DNA from: Chloroflexota bacterium
Lineage (GTDB): Bacteria; Chloroflexota; Anaerolineae; Anaerolineales; UBA4823
NCBI GenBank assembly: GCA_029782365.1
Contig: JAKOUW010000143.1
Coordinates: 124,001-188,000 of the forward strand
Reading direction: 5' to 3'
Length of the DNA stretch: 64,000 nucleotides
The notes beneath the pieces are model-generated. The model did no database searches. It saw nothing but the letters and a program-made list of their open reading frames with translations, and was not told the origin of the DNA. How positions within the stretch are numbered: position 1 is the first letter of the stretch; each line of letters opens with the position of its first letter. Made by a program: the position numbers and the translations under genes. Positions 24,340 to 32,868 of the stretch are shown piece by piece.

Positions 24340-26760
24340 GTGAAACACCTTTCCATTCCGTTCTCTGCCCGGTTTTTCCTGATCATCTTTGTTTTGATCT
24401 TCGCTCTCCAGCCCTCAGCCATCTCCCTCGCTCAAACTGTTCTTCACCAATCCCATAATAACACCTCGCCGGGGGTCTCTGCTCCCTCGCCAGCCTCCGC
24501 TACCGCCTCAGCCTGCACATGGACCTATTACCCTGTCCTTGGCGGAGCCCTCCAGGCGGAACAGCCCCTCTTTGCCGACCCCGACAGCACGCCAATCGAC
24601 CAGATGAGCGTGGGCAATCTTTTCAAAGGAAAATCCACCCATCTGGCTGACACAGGTTCAACCGATTTCAACGGTGATAACAAAACCGACGTTTTCCGCA
24701 CCCTGCCGCGCCCGGATGGGGATTTACAATGGCAGTATTCCAGCGGCGGCACCGGCGCATGGCAGAACCTGGCGTATGCCACCAGCGTGCTGCCGGTCTC
24801 TCAACTGCAGTTCGGCAATTTCAACGGAGACCCAAAGACAGACGTTTTTGCCAGCCTGTACAGCAGCATCCTGGCGGCTTACCAGTGGCAGTATTCGCCT
24901 GGCGGTACAGGTAGCTTCGCCAACCTGGCCACGCTCAACACATATCCGAATCGACTGGCGCTGGGCGATTTTAACGGCGACGGCGTCACCGATGTCTTCA
25001 CCGCCATCCAGCAGAACAATACCTACCAGTGGGCATATTCGCCCGGCGGAGCCATCAGCCTGATCAACCTGGCCTTCGACGCCGGCGATCCGGCCTTGCT
25101 GCGCTTCGGCGATTTTAACGGCGACGGTGTCACCGATGTCTTCACTGCAAGGCAGTTGCCAGACGGGTCCACCCAATGGATGTATTCCAGCGGCGGCGCC
25201 GTCAGTTTTACCAACCTGAATACATCTACGATTCCGTATGCCGAGCTGAAGTTTGGCGATTTTAACGGCGACGGGGTCACCGATGTCCTGGCCGCGGAGC
25301 CGCAGAGCGACGGCAGCCTGCAGGTAGTCGTTTGGCCGGGCGGCCTCGGCGCTGGCGTCACCCTGGGCCGCATCCCTGCCCCGGCTCCTGCCTTGCGCGT
25401 CGGCGATTTCAACGGCGATGGCATCTCCGACCTGCTGGCTTATCGCTGCGGCATGCCCGGGCCGCTGGTTCTCCCCCAGATTCAGACTCTGGCAGCTTCT
25501 GGTTACAAAACGTTCCAGCGAATCCAGACCGGGGATGTCAACGGCGATGGGCAGGCCGATTTGATCCTGGTCTCGACCTGCCAGAATTCGAATGCTTTCG
25601 GAACCTGTGCCAGCCACCATCTGCAGGTCGGGGTGGCCCTGGGTGCGTCATCTCACACCTACACCCTGGCGGCGCCGCAGCAGTTGGGCGCAGATGCCCT
25701 GGATTTCAATTATTATAAAGTTCTGGCGGGCGATTTCGACGGCGATGGCAAGACCGATCTGGCGCTGGTGTATCTCAGCTCCCCTAACCTGACCATCTAT
25801 TTCGCCCACTCAAACGGCGATGGAACTTTCAACCTGGGGCCGGCACAGAATTTTGCCGGCAGTTGGAACAGTTACAATCCGATCGTGGGTGATTTTAACG
25901 GGGATGGCAAGGCTGACCTGGCTTTCACCACTGTATGTTCTTTTACAAATAGCAGCTGCAGCAATGGGGAAAACAATGCGGTTGTCGTCGCAACTGCCGG
26001 CATTGGCGGCGTCTTCAGCATGGGATCCCTCCAAAACCTGGGTTCCCCAGCCGGTTGGGGTGATTACATGACCCTGGCCGGTGATTTCAATGGGGATGGA
26101 AAAACCGACCTGGTTTTCAATTCTACCTGCCAGAAAATTAATTTTATTGACACCACCTGCACTGCCGGGGATGCCAACATTGTTTTCACCGCTTTATCCA
26201 CCGGTACGAGCAGCTTTACGATGAGCGCGCCGCAAATCTTTGGCGGGTCGGGTTGGGCCGATTACCGTTATTTTTCAGATTTAGCCGGTGATCTCAACGG
26301 CGACGGGCGCGCCGACCTGGTCTGGACTTCTGGATACCAGTCGGTCGCCAAAACATACAACAACCTGGTCGCGGCTGCCCTGGCCAATCCTGACGGTTCC
26401 TTCCAGATCAGCCCGATTCAAGATTTTGGCAGCGCCTGGATGGGTGTCCTTTCTCTGGTAGATCTCAACCGGGATGGCAAGGCCGACCTGCTCTGGAATG
26501 ATCCCCCCCTGGGCGATACAGATGTGGATACTTATGCAGTCGCTTTATCCAATGGCAACGGCACGTTCAACAACCGCGGCCCTGGATCTTTTTTCACGGG
26601 CGCCGGCTTTTTCATCCAGCCTGAGACCGATACTGGCGTTCATATTCCCAACAGTCTCGTAGTGGTATCAACTCACCAGGACTCGATCAGCAGCGCGCTG
26701 TTCGTCATCAATGGCTATTTGCTGACCAATAAAACCTACCTGCCAATGCTCAGCAAATAA
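24340..26760 (+). CDS. Secreted FG-GAP/VCBS repeat protein with C-terminal TYLPMLSK
   Basis: An 806-residue protein with a signal peptide (RFFLIIFVLIFALQPSAISL). It contains about ten integrin-like calcium-binding repeats with the core GDFNGDGVTDVF or GDFNGDGKTDLVF, so it should form one or two beta-propellers. It ends TNKTYLPMLSK. The start is GTG 24340 after AAAAGGA. It converges with the serine hydrolase gene, 34 bases away. Likely an extracellular binding or adhesion protein; no catalytic motif was seen. Confidence 0.88.
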   Translation: MKHLSIPFSARFFLIIFVLIFALQPSAISLAQTVLHQSHNNTSPGVSAPSPASATASACTWTYYPVLGGALQAEQPLFADPDSTPIDQMSVGNLFKGKSTHLADTGSTDFNGDNKTDVFRTLPRPDGDLQWQYSSGGTGAWQNLAYATSVLPVSQLQFGNFNGDPKTDVFASLYSSILAAYQWQYSPGGTGSFANLATLNTYPNRLALGDFNGDGVTDVFTAIQQNNTYQWAYSPGGAISLINLAFDAGDPALLRFGDFNGDGVTDVFTARQLPDGSTQWMYSSGGAVSFTNLNTSTIPYAELKFGDFNGDGVTDVLAAEPQSDGSLQVVVWPGGLGAGVTLGRIPAPAPALRVGDFNGDGISDLLAYRCGMPGPLVLPQIQTLAASGYKTFQRIQTGDVNGDGQADLILVSTCQNSNAFGTCASHHLQVGVALGASSHTYTLAAPQQLGADALDFNYYKVLAGDFDGDGKTDLALVYLSSPNLTIYFAHSNGDGTFNLGPAQNFAGSWNSYNPIVGDFNGDGKADLAFTTVCSFTNSSCSNGENNAVVVATAGIGGVFSMGSLQNLGSPAGWGDYMTLAGDFNGDGKTDLVFNSTCQKINFIDTTCTAGDANIVFTALSTGTSSFTMSAPQIFGGSGWADYRYFSDLAGDLNGDGRADLVWTSGYQSVAKTYNNLVAAALANPDGSFQISPIQDFGSAWMGVLSLVDLNRDGKADLLWNDPPLGDTDVDTYAVALSNGNGTFNNRGPGSFFTGAGFFIQPETDTGVHIPNSLVVVSTHQDSISSALFVINGYLLTNKTYLPMLSK

Positions 26761-26794
26761 GCGAAAGTGGTGTGAAAGCCGCAATGCCCTTCTT

Positions 26795-28765
26795 TCACAG
26801 CAGCAAATTCCAGAAATACATCGCCCACAGCAGGGCGGCGGCCTGCAGGGTGAGCAGGAAATACCACAGCCGCCCGCCGAAGCTCCACACGCCGTACACC
26901 CACGTCTCAATGCTGAAGAAAGCCATCAGCACGCCCAGCGCCAGCAGAGCCAGCGGCAGAGCCATCAAGACATTCATGCTGGCAGGCGCGCCGAAGAAAA
27001 TGTTCGGCACGCCGAAGGCCGGGTTCATGTCCATCACCAGGCCCACAAAGCCCAGCACAAAGGCCAGGTAAGCCAGGCCGAAGAGCACTCCCACCAGGCG
27101 CGCCAGGCGGCCGATGTTGCGTTGGCGTTCAGCCTGGGCGTCCGGCTGGCGGCGGGCCAGCGCCCCGATCCAGCCGCCCAGCCAGGCCAGCAGGGTGACC
27201 ACGAAGCTCAGCAAGCTGAGGGCGATGATCAGCCCCAGGGTGCTGGTCGTGCCGTACCAGGGCGTCTTGAACAGCTCGAAAGGCCCCTGCACCAGCAGGG
27301 TCACCTCGCCGGGCGCCCCCTCCTTCACCACCGCCGCCCGGTTGGGATCGTCGCTGCCCAGCAGCAGACCCTGACCCATGTCCACGTAGCGGCTGACCTC
27401 GCCGTTCAAGTTCAACAACACGTAGCCGGCCGGGTCCACGCTCACCGAGACCGGGCTGAGCGGTGAAATGATCTTCTCGAAGCCGGTGAAGTTGCTGCGC
27501 GAGGCGTAATACTCGCCTTCCAGCAGAGCGCGGCGGGCAGCCGCGTCGCCGGAGGGCGCCGGCGTTTTGGCGGCGCTGCCATTCGGGAAGTAGCGGTCGA
27601 AGAAAGCGCGCGACACCTGGCTGACCAGCTTGCCGCCGCCCGTCGAGTTAGTGGAGATGAACAGGCCCACCTGCTGGTCGGGCAGCAGGAACAGCCCGCT
27701 GTGGAAAAGCAGGGTGTCGCCGCCGTGCGAGAGCAGGCGCTGGCCGTTGTACAGCGTCTCAAAAAAGCCGTAAGCCATGTCGTGCAGGCGCGGGTCGGGC
27801 GTGAAGAGCTGGCTGTGCATGGTCTGGGCGGTCGTTTCCTTCAAAATGCGCTTCTGCTGGTACTGGCCGTCCTGCAGGTGGGCGATCATGAAGTGGGCGA
27901 TGTCTTCGGCGCTGGCGCTCAGCGAGCCGGCCGGGTACGGCAGGACATATTCAAAACTGCCCTGCTGGTAGGCGCCGCCGGTGTAGTTGTAGCCCTGCGA
28001 CATTTCGCCCGCCAGCGCGGCTGGCAGGGGCTGGCGGAAAGTGCTGTGCACCATGCCCAGCGTCTGCAGGATGTTGAGGTTGGCGTAATCAACGAAAGAC
28101 ATCTTCGCCACGCGCTCCACGATGTAGCCCGCCAGCGCCGCGCCGTAATTGGAATAGGCGATCACCTGGCCGGGCGGGTAGACCCGGGCCGGGATGTGCG
28201 TCTTCAAGAAGGCGTCCAGCGGCTGCAGGTCGCTGTCTTTGAGTTTAAACAAATCCTGCCCGGCGTCTTCAAAGCCGGGGGTGTGCGTCAGCAGGTTGCG
28301 CATGGTGACCGGCTGGGGGTAGGTGTCGGGGATTTTAAAGTCCAGGTACTGGTTGACATCCGTGTCCAGCGAGAGCTTGCCCTGCTCCACCAACTGCATC
28401 ACTGCCGTCCAGACGAACAGCTTGGAGACCGAGCCGGGCCGGAAGAGCGTGGTCGCCGGGTCCACCGCGCTGCGGCTCTGCAGATCGGCATAGCCGTAGC
28501 CCTTGCTGAAAAACAACTGCCCGTTCTTGACGACAGCCACCACCGCCCCCACCACGTGCTCGGCCTGCATTTGGGCGGCGAAGGCGCCGTCTAAGAAGGC
28601 CTCCAGCTCGGCCGGGTCGCTCAAATTGGCGGCAGACGGCGCGGCTGTCGAGGCGGCAAAGGACGAGGCCTGTGCGCTAGAAGAAGCGGCTGGCCAGGCC
28701 AACGGCCACAGCGCGGCAGATAGCAGACAAATCACAAAGGTGAGATTACGTAGGCGAGCGGGCAT
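26795..28765 (-). CDS. Serine hydrolase, class C beta-lactamase/DD-peptidase-like, with C-terminal membrane helices
   Basis: A 656-residue protein. It has a signal peptide, then a beta-lactamase-family domain at ~55-400 with the nucleophile motif S112-V-S-K115 (FRPGSVSKLF), the YSN motif at 204-206 and a HGG motif (LLSHGGDTLLF). A ~100-residue beta-rich region follows, and then four predicted transmembrane helices at the C-terminus (from STLGLIIALSLLSFVVTLLA to AALLWAMYFWNLLL). The catalytic domain should face outward. Substrates of such proteins vary (D-amino acid peptides, esters, beta-lactams). AAGGAT precedes ATG 28765. Confidence 0.88.
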   Translation of the reverse strand: MPARLRNLTFVICLLSAALWPLAWPAASSSAQASSFAASTAAPSAANLSDPAELEAFLDGAFAAQMQAEHVVGAVVAVVKNGQLFFSKGYGYADLQSRSAVDPATTLFRPGSVSKLFVWTAVMQLVEQGKLSLDTDVNQYLDFKIPDTYPQPVTMRNLLTHTPGFEDAGQDLFKLKDSDLQPLDAFLKTHIPARVYPPGQVIAYSNYGAALAGYIVERVAKMSFVDYANLNILQTLGMVHSTFRQPLPAALAGEMSQGYNYTGGAYQQGSFEYVLPYPAGSLSASAEDIAHFMIAHLQDGQYQQKRILKETTAQTMHSQLFTPDPRLHDMAYGFFETLYNGQRLLSHGGDTLLFHSGLFLLPDQQVGLFISTNSTGGGKLVSQVSRAFFDRYFPNGSAAKTPAPSGDAAARRALLEGEYYASRSNFTGFEKIISPLSPVSVSVDPAGYVLLNLNGEVSRYVDMGQGLLLGSDDPNRAAVVKEGAPGEVTLLVQGPFELFKTPWYGTTSTLGLIIALSLLSFVVTLLAWLGGWIGALARRQPDAQAERQRNIGRLARLVGVLFGLAYLAFVLGFVGLVMDMNPAFGVPNIFFGAPASMNVLMALPLALLALGVLMAFFSIETWVYGVWSFGGRLWYFLLTLQAAALLWAMYFWNLLL

Positions 28766-28936
28766 TTTCAGATCCTTTCCCTGGTTGTTTGGCGCATGTA
28801 CAACTCTACGCTTATTGTAGCCAAAAGTTGTGAAAATGTGCGTGAGAATCCCTTCCCAAATAGATAAGATCGATTAAAATTTAGCATCTTTCACGCCAAT
28901 GGCGCTTTTTTTAGAGATCAAAATAGGAGGTTTCGG

Positions 28937-29836
28937 ATGAAAAAAGTACTCAAATGGATGGCGATTGTCCTGGGAGCCCTGGTTGGCCTGGCGCTGGCGG
29001 CGGCCCTGGCGCTGTACCTGCTGGGCGCGGCGCGCTACGCTAAGGTGTACACCTTTAACGACGACAAAGTGACTCTGCCGACCGACGCCGCCAGCCTGGC
29101 GCGCGGCAAGCACCTGGCCGATCTGGTATGTTCGGGCTGTCACGGCAAGGATTTCAGCGGCGTGGAGAAATGGTTCTACTCCGACGCCCTGGGGCGCATC
29201 GACTCGGCCAACCTGACCGCCGGCGAAGGCGGCAAGGGCAAGACTTACAGCGACGCCGATTTCGTGCGCGCCATGCGCCACGGCGTGAACCAGCAGGGCC
29301 AGGCGATCTTCATGGTGGCGGTGCCGGCCCTCTCGAAGCTGAGCAACTCCGACCTGGGGTCGATCATCGCCTACCTGCGCAGCGTGCCGCCGGTCAACCA
29401 CACCATCCAGCCGCGCCAGTTCAGCGTGATGGCTTATATCCTGTTCGAGCTGGGCGCTTTCGGCAAACTGCCGGTGGAAGCGGTGGACCATAACACCAAC
29501 CCCGCCATGCCGCCCATCGGTGTGACCGGCGAGTACGGTGAATACCTGGTGAACATCTCCGACTGCCGCACGTGCCACGGCGCCGAGCTGTCCGGCGGCG
29601 TTTACCCTGACCCGACGATCAAGGCCAAGGTGCCCAACCTGACCCCCGGCGGCGAGCTTTTGGTGTGGAGCGCGCAGGATTTCACCACCGCCATGCGCAG
29701 CGGCGTCAAGCCGGGCGGCGTGAAGATGGACCCCGAGCTGATGCCCTGGACGCAGTACGGCGCGGAGATGAGCGACGACGAGCTGAGCGCCATCTACATC
29801 TATCTTAAGTCGCTGCCGAAGCTGGCGACGAAATAA
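28937..29836 (+). CDS. Membrane-anchored diheme c-type cytochrome
   Basis: A 299-residue protein with an uncleaved-looking N-terminal helix (AIVLGALVGLALAAALALYL). Two cytochrome c domains follow, with heme sites C65-SG-C68-H69 and C210-RT-C213-H214. Each has the surrounding ARGKHLADLVCSGCHG or EYLVNISDCRTCHG context typical of alcohol-dehydrogenase-type subunits. It would carry electrons at the outer face of the membrane. GGAGG sits six bases before ATG 28937. No dehydrogenase partner is adjacent. Confidence 0.9.
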   Translation: MKKVLKWMAIVLGALVGLALAAALALYLLGAARYAKVYTFNDDKVTLPTDAASLARGKHLADLVCSGCHGKDFSGVEKWFYSDALGRIDSANLTAGEGGKGKTYSDADFVRAMRHGVNQQGQAIFMVAVPALSKLSNSDLGSIIAYLRSVPPVNHTIQPRQFSVMAYILFELGAFGKLPVEAVDHNTNPAMPPIGVTGEYGEYLVNISDCRTCHGAELSGGVYPDPTIKAKVPNLTPGGELLVWSAQDFTTAMRSGVKPGGVKMDPELMPWTQYGAEMSDDELSAIYIYLKSLPKLATK

Positions 29837-29859
29837 GGCCGGCCTGCCGCCGGGGCGAC

Positions 29860-31407
29860 TCAGGCGCGCTCCGGCCGGCTGGCGCTGTGCTCCGGGGGCT
29901 GGGCAGCCTGCGGCGCGGGGATGGTCAGGCCGGCGAACAGCCAGCCCCAACCGGGCTCGAATAGCCATCTGCGGCGCACAGCGTCATACTGCCCGACCAG
30001 GCGTCCCCGCCACAGCAGTTTCACAAACGAGCGCTGTGGGGTGGTGAAGACCACCTGGCGCAGACCGGCCAGCGCCAGACGCTGGATTCCTGCCCGCCGC
30101 AGGGCTGACGCCGGCCGCCCGAGGCCCAGGCGCGCCGCCGCCTGCCTGGCGGCCAATGCCAGGCGGCTGGTCAAACGCCGCCAGCGCCCCAGCCACAGGC
30201 CGGCGCGCCCGCCGTGCACACGCCGCAGGCGCCCGCCGCGCTCGGCATGCGTCACCACGCCGATCACCTCGCCCTGGTGTACGAGCTGTGGATCGGCCTG
30301 CGAATTGTTGTCGCCCTGGGTGCGGTAGCGCGGCGGTAAGCCAGGCGCCTGCACCACCTCCACCACCCGGTGCACGATGCCAAACCAGGCGCCGGGAGCA
30401 CGGTAATACAGCACATCCCCGGCCTGCGCCGTCTGCGCCTGCCCGCTCTGCACGCTGAGCAGGTCCGGCTCGCGCAGGGTGGGGTTCATGCTGGGGCCGT
30501 GGTAAGCGGCGCGCAGATCGCAGCCGGTGAAGAGAGGCGTGAGCGGCTGGCCGGGTTGGCGCTCGATGGCCTCGGCCATCAGCTCCCAAAAACTGCCCTG
30601 CAGGCTGATCTGCAGGGTGAAGGCCGGCAGGCTGCGGGCCAGCGCCAGGGCAGAGGCCGCCTGCTGGCGGTTGTGCTGCTGAAGGCCCTCCAGGGAAACC
30701 CAGCCGGGCGACAGCCGCTTGATCTGCTGGTTGGAGGTCACCAGGTGGGCGGCCGCCTGGGCCAGGTTGAGCGGGACCACCCGGTCGTGCGGCGTCTGTT
30801 CCAGGAAAAACACCGCGCTCAGCGGCACGGCCTGTTCTACCTGCCAGCTCCCGCCAGGGCCGCCGTCGCGGAAAGCGCTCCAGGTGGGCCAGGGATGGGC
30901 GAAAAAGAGCGGCCGGCCAAGCTCGTCCAGGCCGCGCACCAGCAGGGCGGCGTCATCGCTCAACGAGCGCCAGGGGGGCGGCAGGCGGCGGCTGGCGGTG
31001 GATTTGCCCACCCCGCTGGCGCCCGCCAGTAAAACTGCCGGCCCTGCGGCGCCCCTCTGCGCCAGCGCGCCGTGCAGTAGAAGACCGCCGCAGTCTTCCA
31101 CCGCCTGGATAAACACACGGGTGAGGTGAATCGCCTGCCAGTCTGGCGAGAGGCCGCCGGCGGCCTGCGCCAGGCTGATATGCAGCGCGCCATCCTGCGC
31201 CAGACCGGAGGGCAGGGGCCCGGAATGCACCCACACCAAACGCTCGCCAGGCGGAGCGCCCCCTTCGAGCTGCATGGCGCGCGCCAGCAGCGCCAGCGTG
31301 GGCCGGGCGCCCTCGTCCGCCGCCATCACCGTCCAGGAAAAAAGCTGGCGGTCGCCTGCCAGAGACAACCGCCAGCCGGCGCTAACTCCCGTCACAAGCC
31401 AGCCCAA
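29860..31407 (-). CDS. HPr-kinase-like domain fused to ER-type signal-peptidase (S26) domain
   Basis: A 515-residue protein of two parts. Residues ~60-290 resemble HPr-kinase-like proteins of RiPP clusters (and perhaps ScmC of the SynChlorMet cassette): P-loop GASGVGKST at 129-137, then SLSDDAALL and AVFFLEQ. Residues ~295-395 are an S26 peptidase of the Ser-His kind: GPSMNPTL with S306, IVHRVVEV with H346, and TQGDNNSQADP with D366/D372. No transmembrane helix is evident, unlike normal signal peptidases. It is the last gene of the cassette, 51 bases after the candidate precursor, so it may phosphorylate and/or cut the leader of that peptide. The start TTG 31407 is the first possible in the frame after an upstream stop; AGG lies upstream. 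Confidence 0.8.
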   Translation of the reverse strand: MGWLVTGVSAGWRLSLAGDRQLFSWTVMAADEGARPTLALLARAMQLEGGAPPGERLVWVHSGPLPSGLAQDGALHISLAQAAGGLSPDWQAIHLTRVFIQAVEDCGGLLLHGALAQRGAAGPAVLLAGASGVGKSTASRRLPPPWRSLSDDAALLVRGLDELGRPLFFAHPWPTWSAFRDGGPGGSWQVEQAVPLSAVFFLEQTPHDRVVPLNLAQAAAHLVTSNQQIKRLSPGWVSLEGLQQHNRQQAASALALARSLPAFTLQISLQGSFWELMAEAIERQPGQPLTPLFTGCDLRAAYHGPSMNPTLREPDLLSVQSGQAQTAQAGDVLYYRAPGAWFGIVHRVVEVVQAPGLPPRYRTQGDNNSQADPQLVHQGEVIGVVTHAERGGRLRRVHGGRAGLWLGRWRRLTSRLALAARQAAARLGLGRPASALRRAGIQRLALAGLRQVVFTTPQRSFVKLLWRGRLVGQYDAVRRRWLFEPGWGWLFAGLTIPAPQAAQPPEHSASRPERA

Positions 31408-31458
31408 CAGCCTAAACTATGCTTACCATGAACAGTGGAGCGGATCGGCGCAATCGTC

Positions 31459-31650
31459 TTAAAACAGGGGGCCAGCCGCGATGCAGTCAATCGGCAAAAC
31501 CGGGCCAGCAATCGGGCAGATGGGAACATCAGCGCTGCCGCTCACGCAGATCAGACCCTCAGCCGTGGGGACACTGCCCAGGCTGAGAGCCTGCGGCGGC
31601 TCGTACGGCAGGCGTTCATCAGTTGAGGTGCTTTTCTTGGTTGGTTCCAT
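31459..31650 (-). CDS. Candidate RiPP precursor peptide (63 aa)
   Basis: ATG 31650 is preceded by AAAGGAG at good spacing and encodes 63 residues. The leader-like half is polar with the element LPYEPPQALSLGSVPT, similar to leaders read by PqqD-type recognition domains. The second half is hydrophobic with three cysteines, C35, C45 and C56, in LICVSG, PICPIAGP and PIDCIAAGPLF. The spacing suggests a core for thioether or related cross-links by radical SAM enzymes. It lies between the second SPASM gene (67 bases upstream) and the kinase-peptidase gene. Role inferred from position and composition. Confidence 0.75.
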   Translation of the reverse strand: MEPTKKSTSTDERLPYEPPQALSLGSVPTAEGLICVSGSADVPICPIAGPVLPIDCIAAGPLF

Positions 31651-31716
31651 CAATTTCTCCTTTACGAACAGCAGACTGTTTGGGCGGGCAGGCGGCCTGG
31701 CAGGCGCCTGGCGCAT

Positions 31717-32868
31717 TCACTGCGCCCTGGCGCTGCGCCTGCGGGTGGCGGGGAACAGCCCCAGGCGTTCGGCCTGGGAGCATAAGCCAATGGGAGATAA
31801 TAAAACGCCGCTTTCCAGGTAGTTATTGGCCACACAGCCGGTGCGGCACTGCACGGCGTGGATGCAGTCGGCGCACACCCCCGGGTAGCGGCGGAAATCT
31901 TGCAGGGCCGGGCGCAGGGCCAGCAGGGTGGGGTTGTGCAGCCAGACGTCGCGCACCCGGTCTTGCCCCAGGCGCCCAAACGTCAGCTCGGGGACGCTGC
32001 GCCCGATGCCGCACAGGGCAAACTCGCCGCTGCCCAGGATGCCCAGGTTGTGCTCGATGCCGCAGCCGGTCTGGATGATCTGCTGGCGAAAAGCATCCAA
32101 GGAGCACAGGGCGGGCGGCATCTCCAAAAGCACCTTGAGGGGGGCGCGTTTCTGGAAATCGCCGTACACCCAATTCGCCAGCTCCAGGTGCGCCTGGAAA
32201 TCCAGGCCTTCGCCGCGCTCGTGCATGCCTTTGCCGCGCCCGGCGCGGATCACCGGGTTGAGCTTGAAGGAAAACGCGCCGTGCGCCGCGGCCAGGGCCG
32301 CCACCGCCTCGATCTGCGGGCGGTTGCCGTGGTGTACGCTCATGATCACCTGCAGGCGGCTAAAACCGGCCTGCGCCAGGTAGTCCATGGCGCGCTGGGC
32401 GGCAAAGAAAGCGCCCGGGACACTGCGGAAGCCATCGTGGGTGGCGACGTCCGCGCCGTCCAGGCTGATAGAAATGTTGGCGATGCGCGTGTTGGTGACG
32501 ATGTGCGCCGCCAGCGCCGGGGTGAGCAGGGTGCCGTTGGTCTCGAGCGATAAATCCAGCCCCTCCTGGCCGAGCAGGTCCACGATCTCCACGAAGCGCG
32601 GGTGCAAGAGCGGCTCACCGCCGGTCAGGCTGACATGCCGCAGACCCAGGGGCTTTGCCTCTGTCACGGCCTGGCGCAGCAGCTCGAGGTCGATCACCTC
32701 GCCGGCGGAGGGACGGCCGCGCACAAAGCGCGGTGTGATCCAGCAGTGGCGGCAGGCCAGGTTGCAGCCCGTGGAGACGTACAGGTAAAAAGAATTCAGC
32801 GACGGAACGCCCGGCGGCAGGTCGAGGGCCGGGGAAGTTTGAGCCAGGGCGGGCGCGGGCGTGGTCAC
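31717..32868 (-). CDS. Radical SAM/SPASM maturase, ScmF-like
   Basis: A 383-residue enzyme. The radical SAM site is YVSTGCNLACRHCWITP (C35, C39, C42), followed by VSLTGGEPLLHP and ISISLDGADVATHDGF. The C-terminal SPASM-type cysteines are CSLDAF, GCGIEHN, ALCGIG and CADCIHAVQCRTGC. The GCNLACRHCW context resembles ScmF of the SynChlorMet cassette. GTG 32868 overlaps the previous stop by four bases (GTGA), so the two maturases are coupled. The likely substrate is the three-cysteine peptide encoded next. Confidence 0.85.
   Translation of the reverse strand: MTTPAPALAQTSPALDLPPGVPSLNSFYLYVSTGCNLACRHCWITPRFVRGRPSAGEVIDLELLRQAVTEAKPLGLRHVSLTGGEPLLHPRFVEIVDLLGQEGLDLSLETNGTLLTPALAAHIVTNTRIANISISLDGADVATHDGFRSVPGAFFAAQRAMDYLAQAGFSRLQVIMSVHHGNRPQIEAVAALAAAHGAFSFKLNPVIRAGRGKGMHERGEGLDFQAHLELANWVYGDFQKRAPLKVLLEMPPALCSLDAFRQQIIQTGCGIEHNLGILGSGEFALCGIGRSVPELTFGRLGQDRVRDVWLHNPTLLALRPALQDFRRYPGVCADCIHAVQCRTGCVANNYLESGVLLSPIGLCSQAERLGLFPATRRRSARAQ

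Noticed and set aside
28894..28914. CGCC-AAT-GGCG hairpin with T-run before the cytochrome gene
   Set aside because: The stem is only four to five base pairs and no gene on that strand ends just before it.
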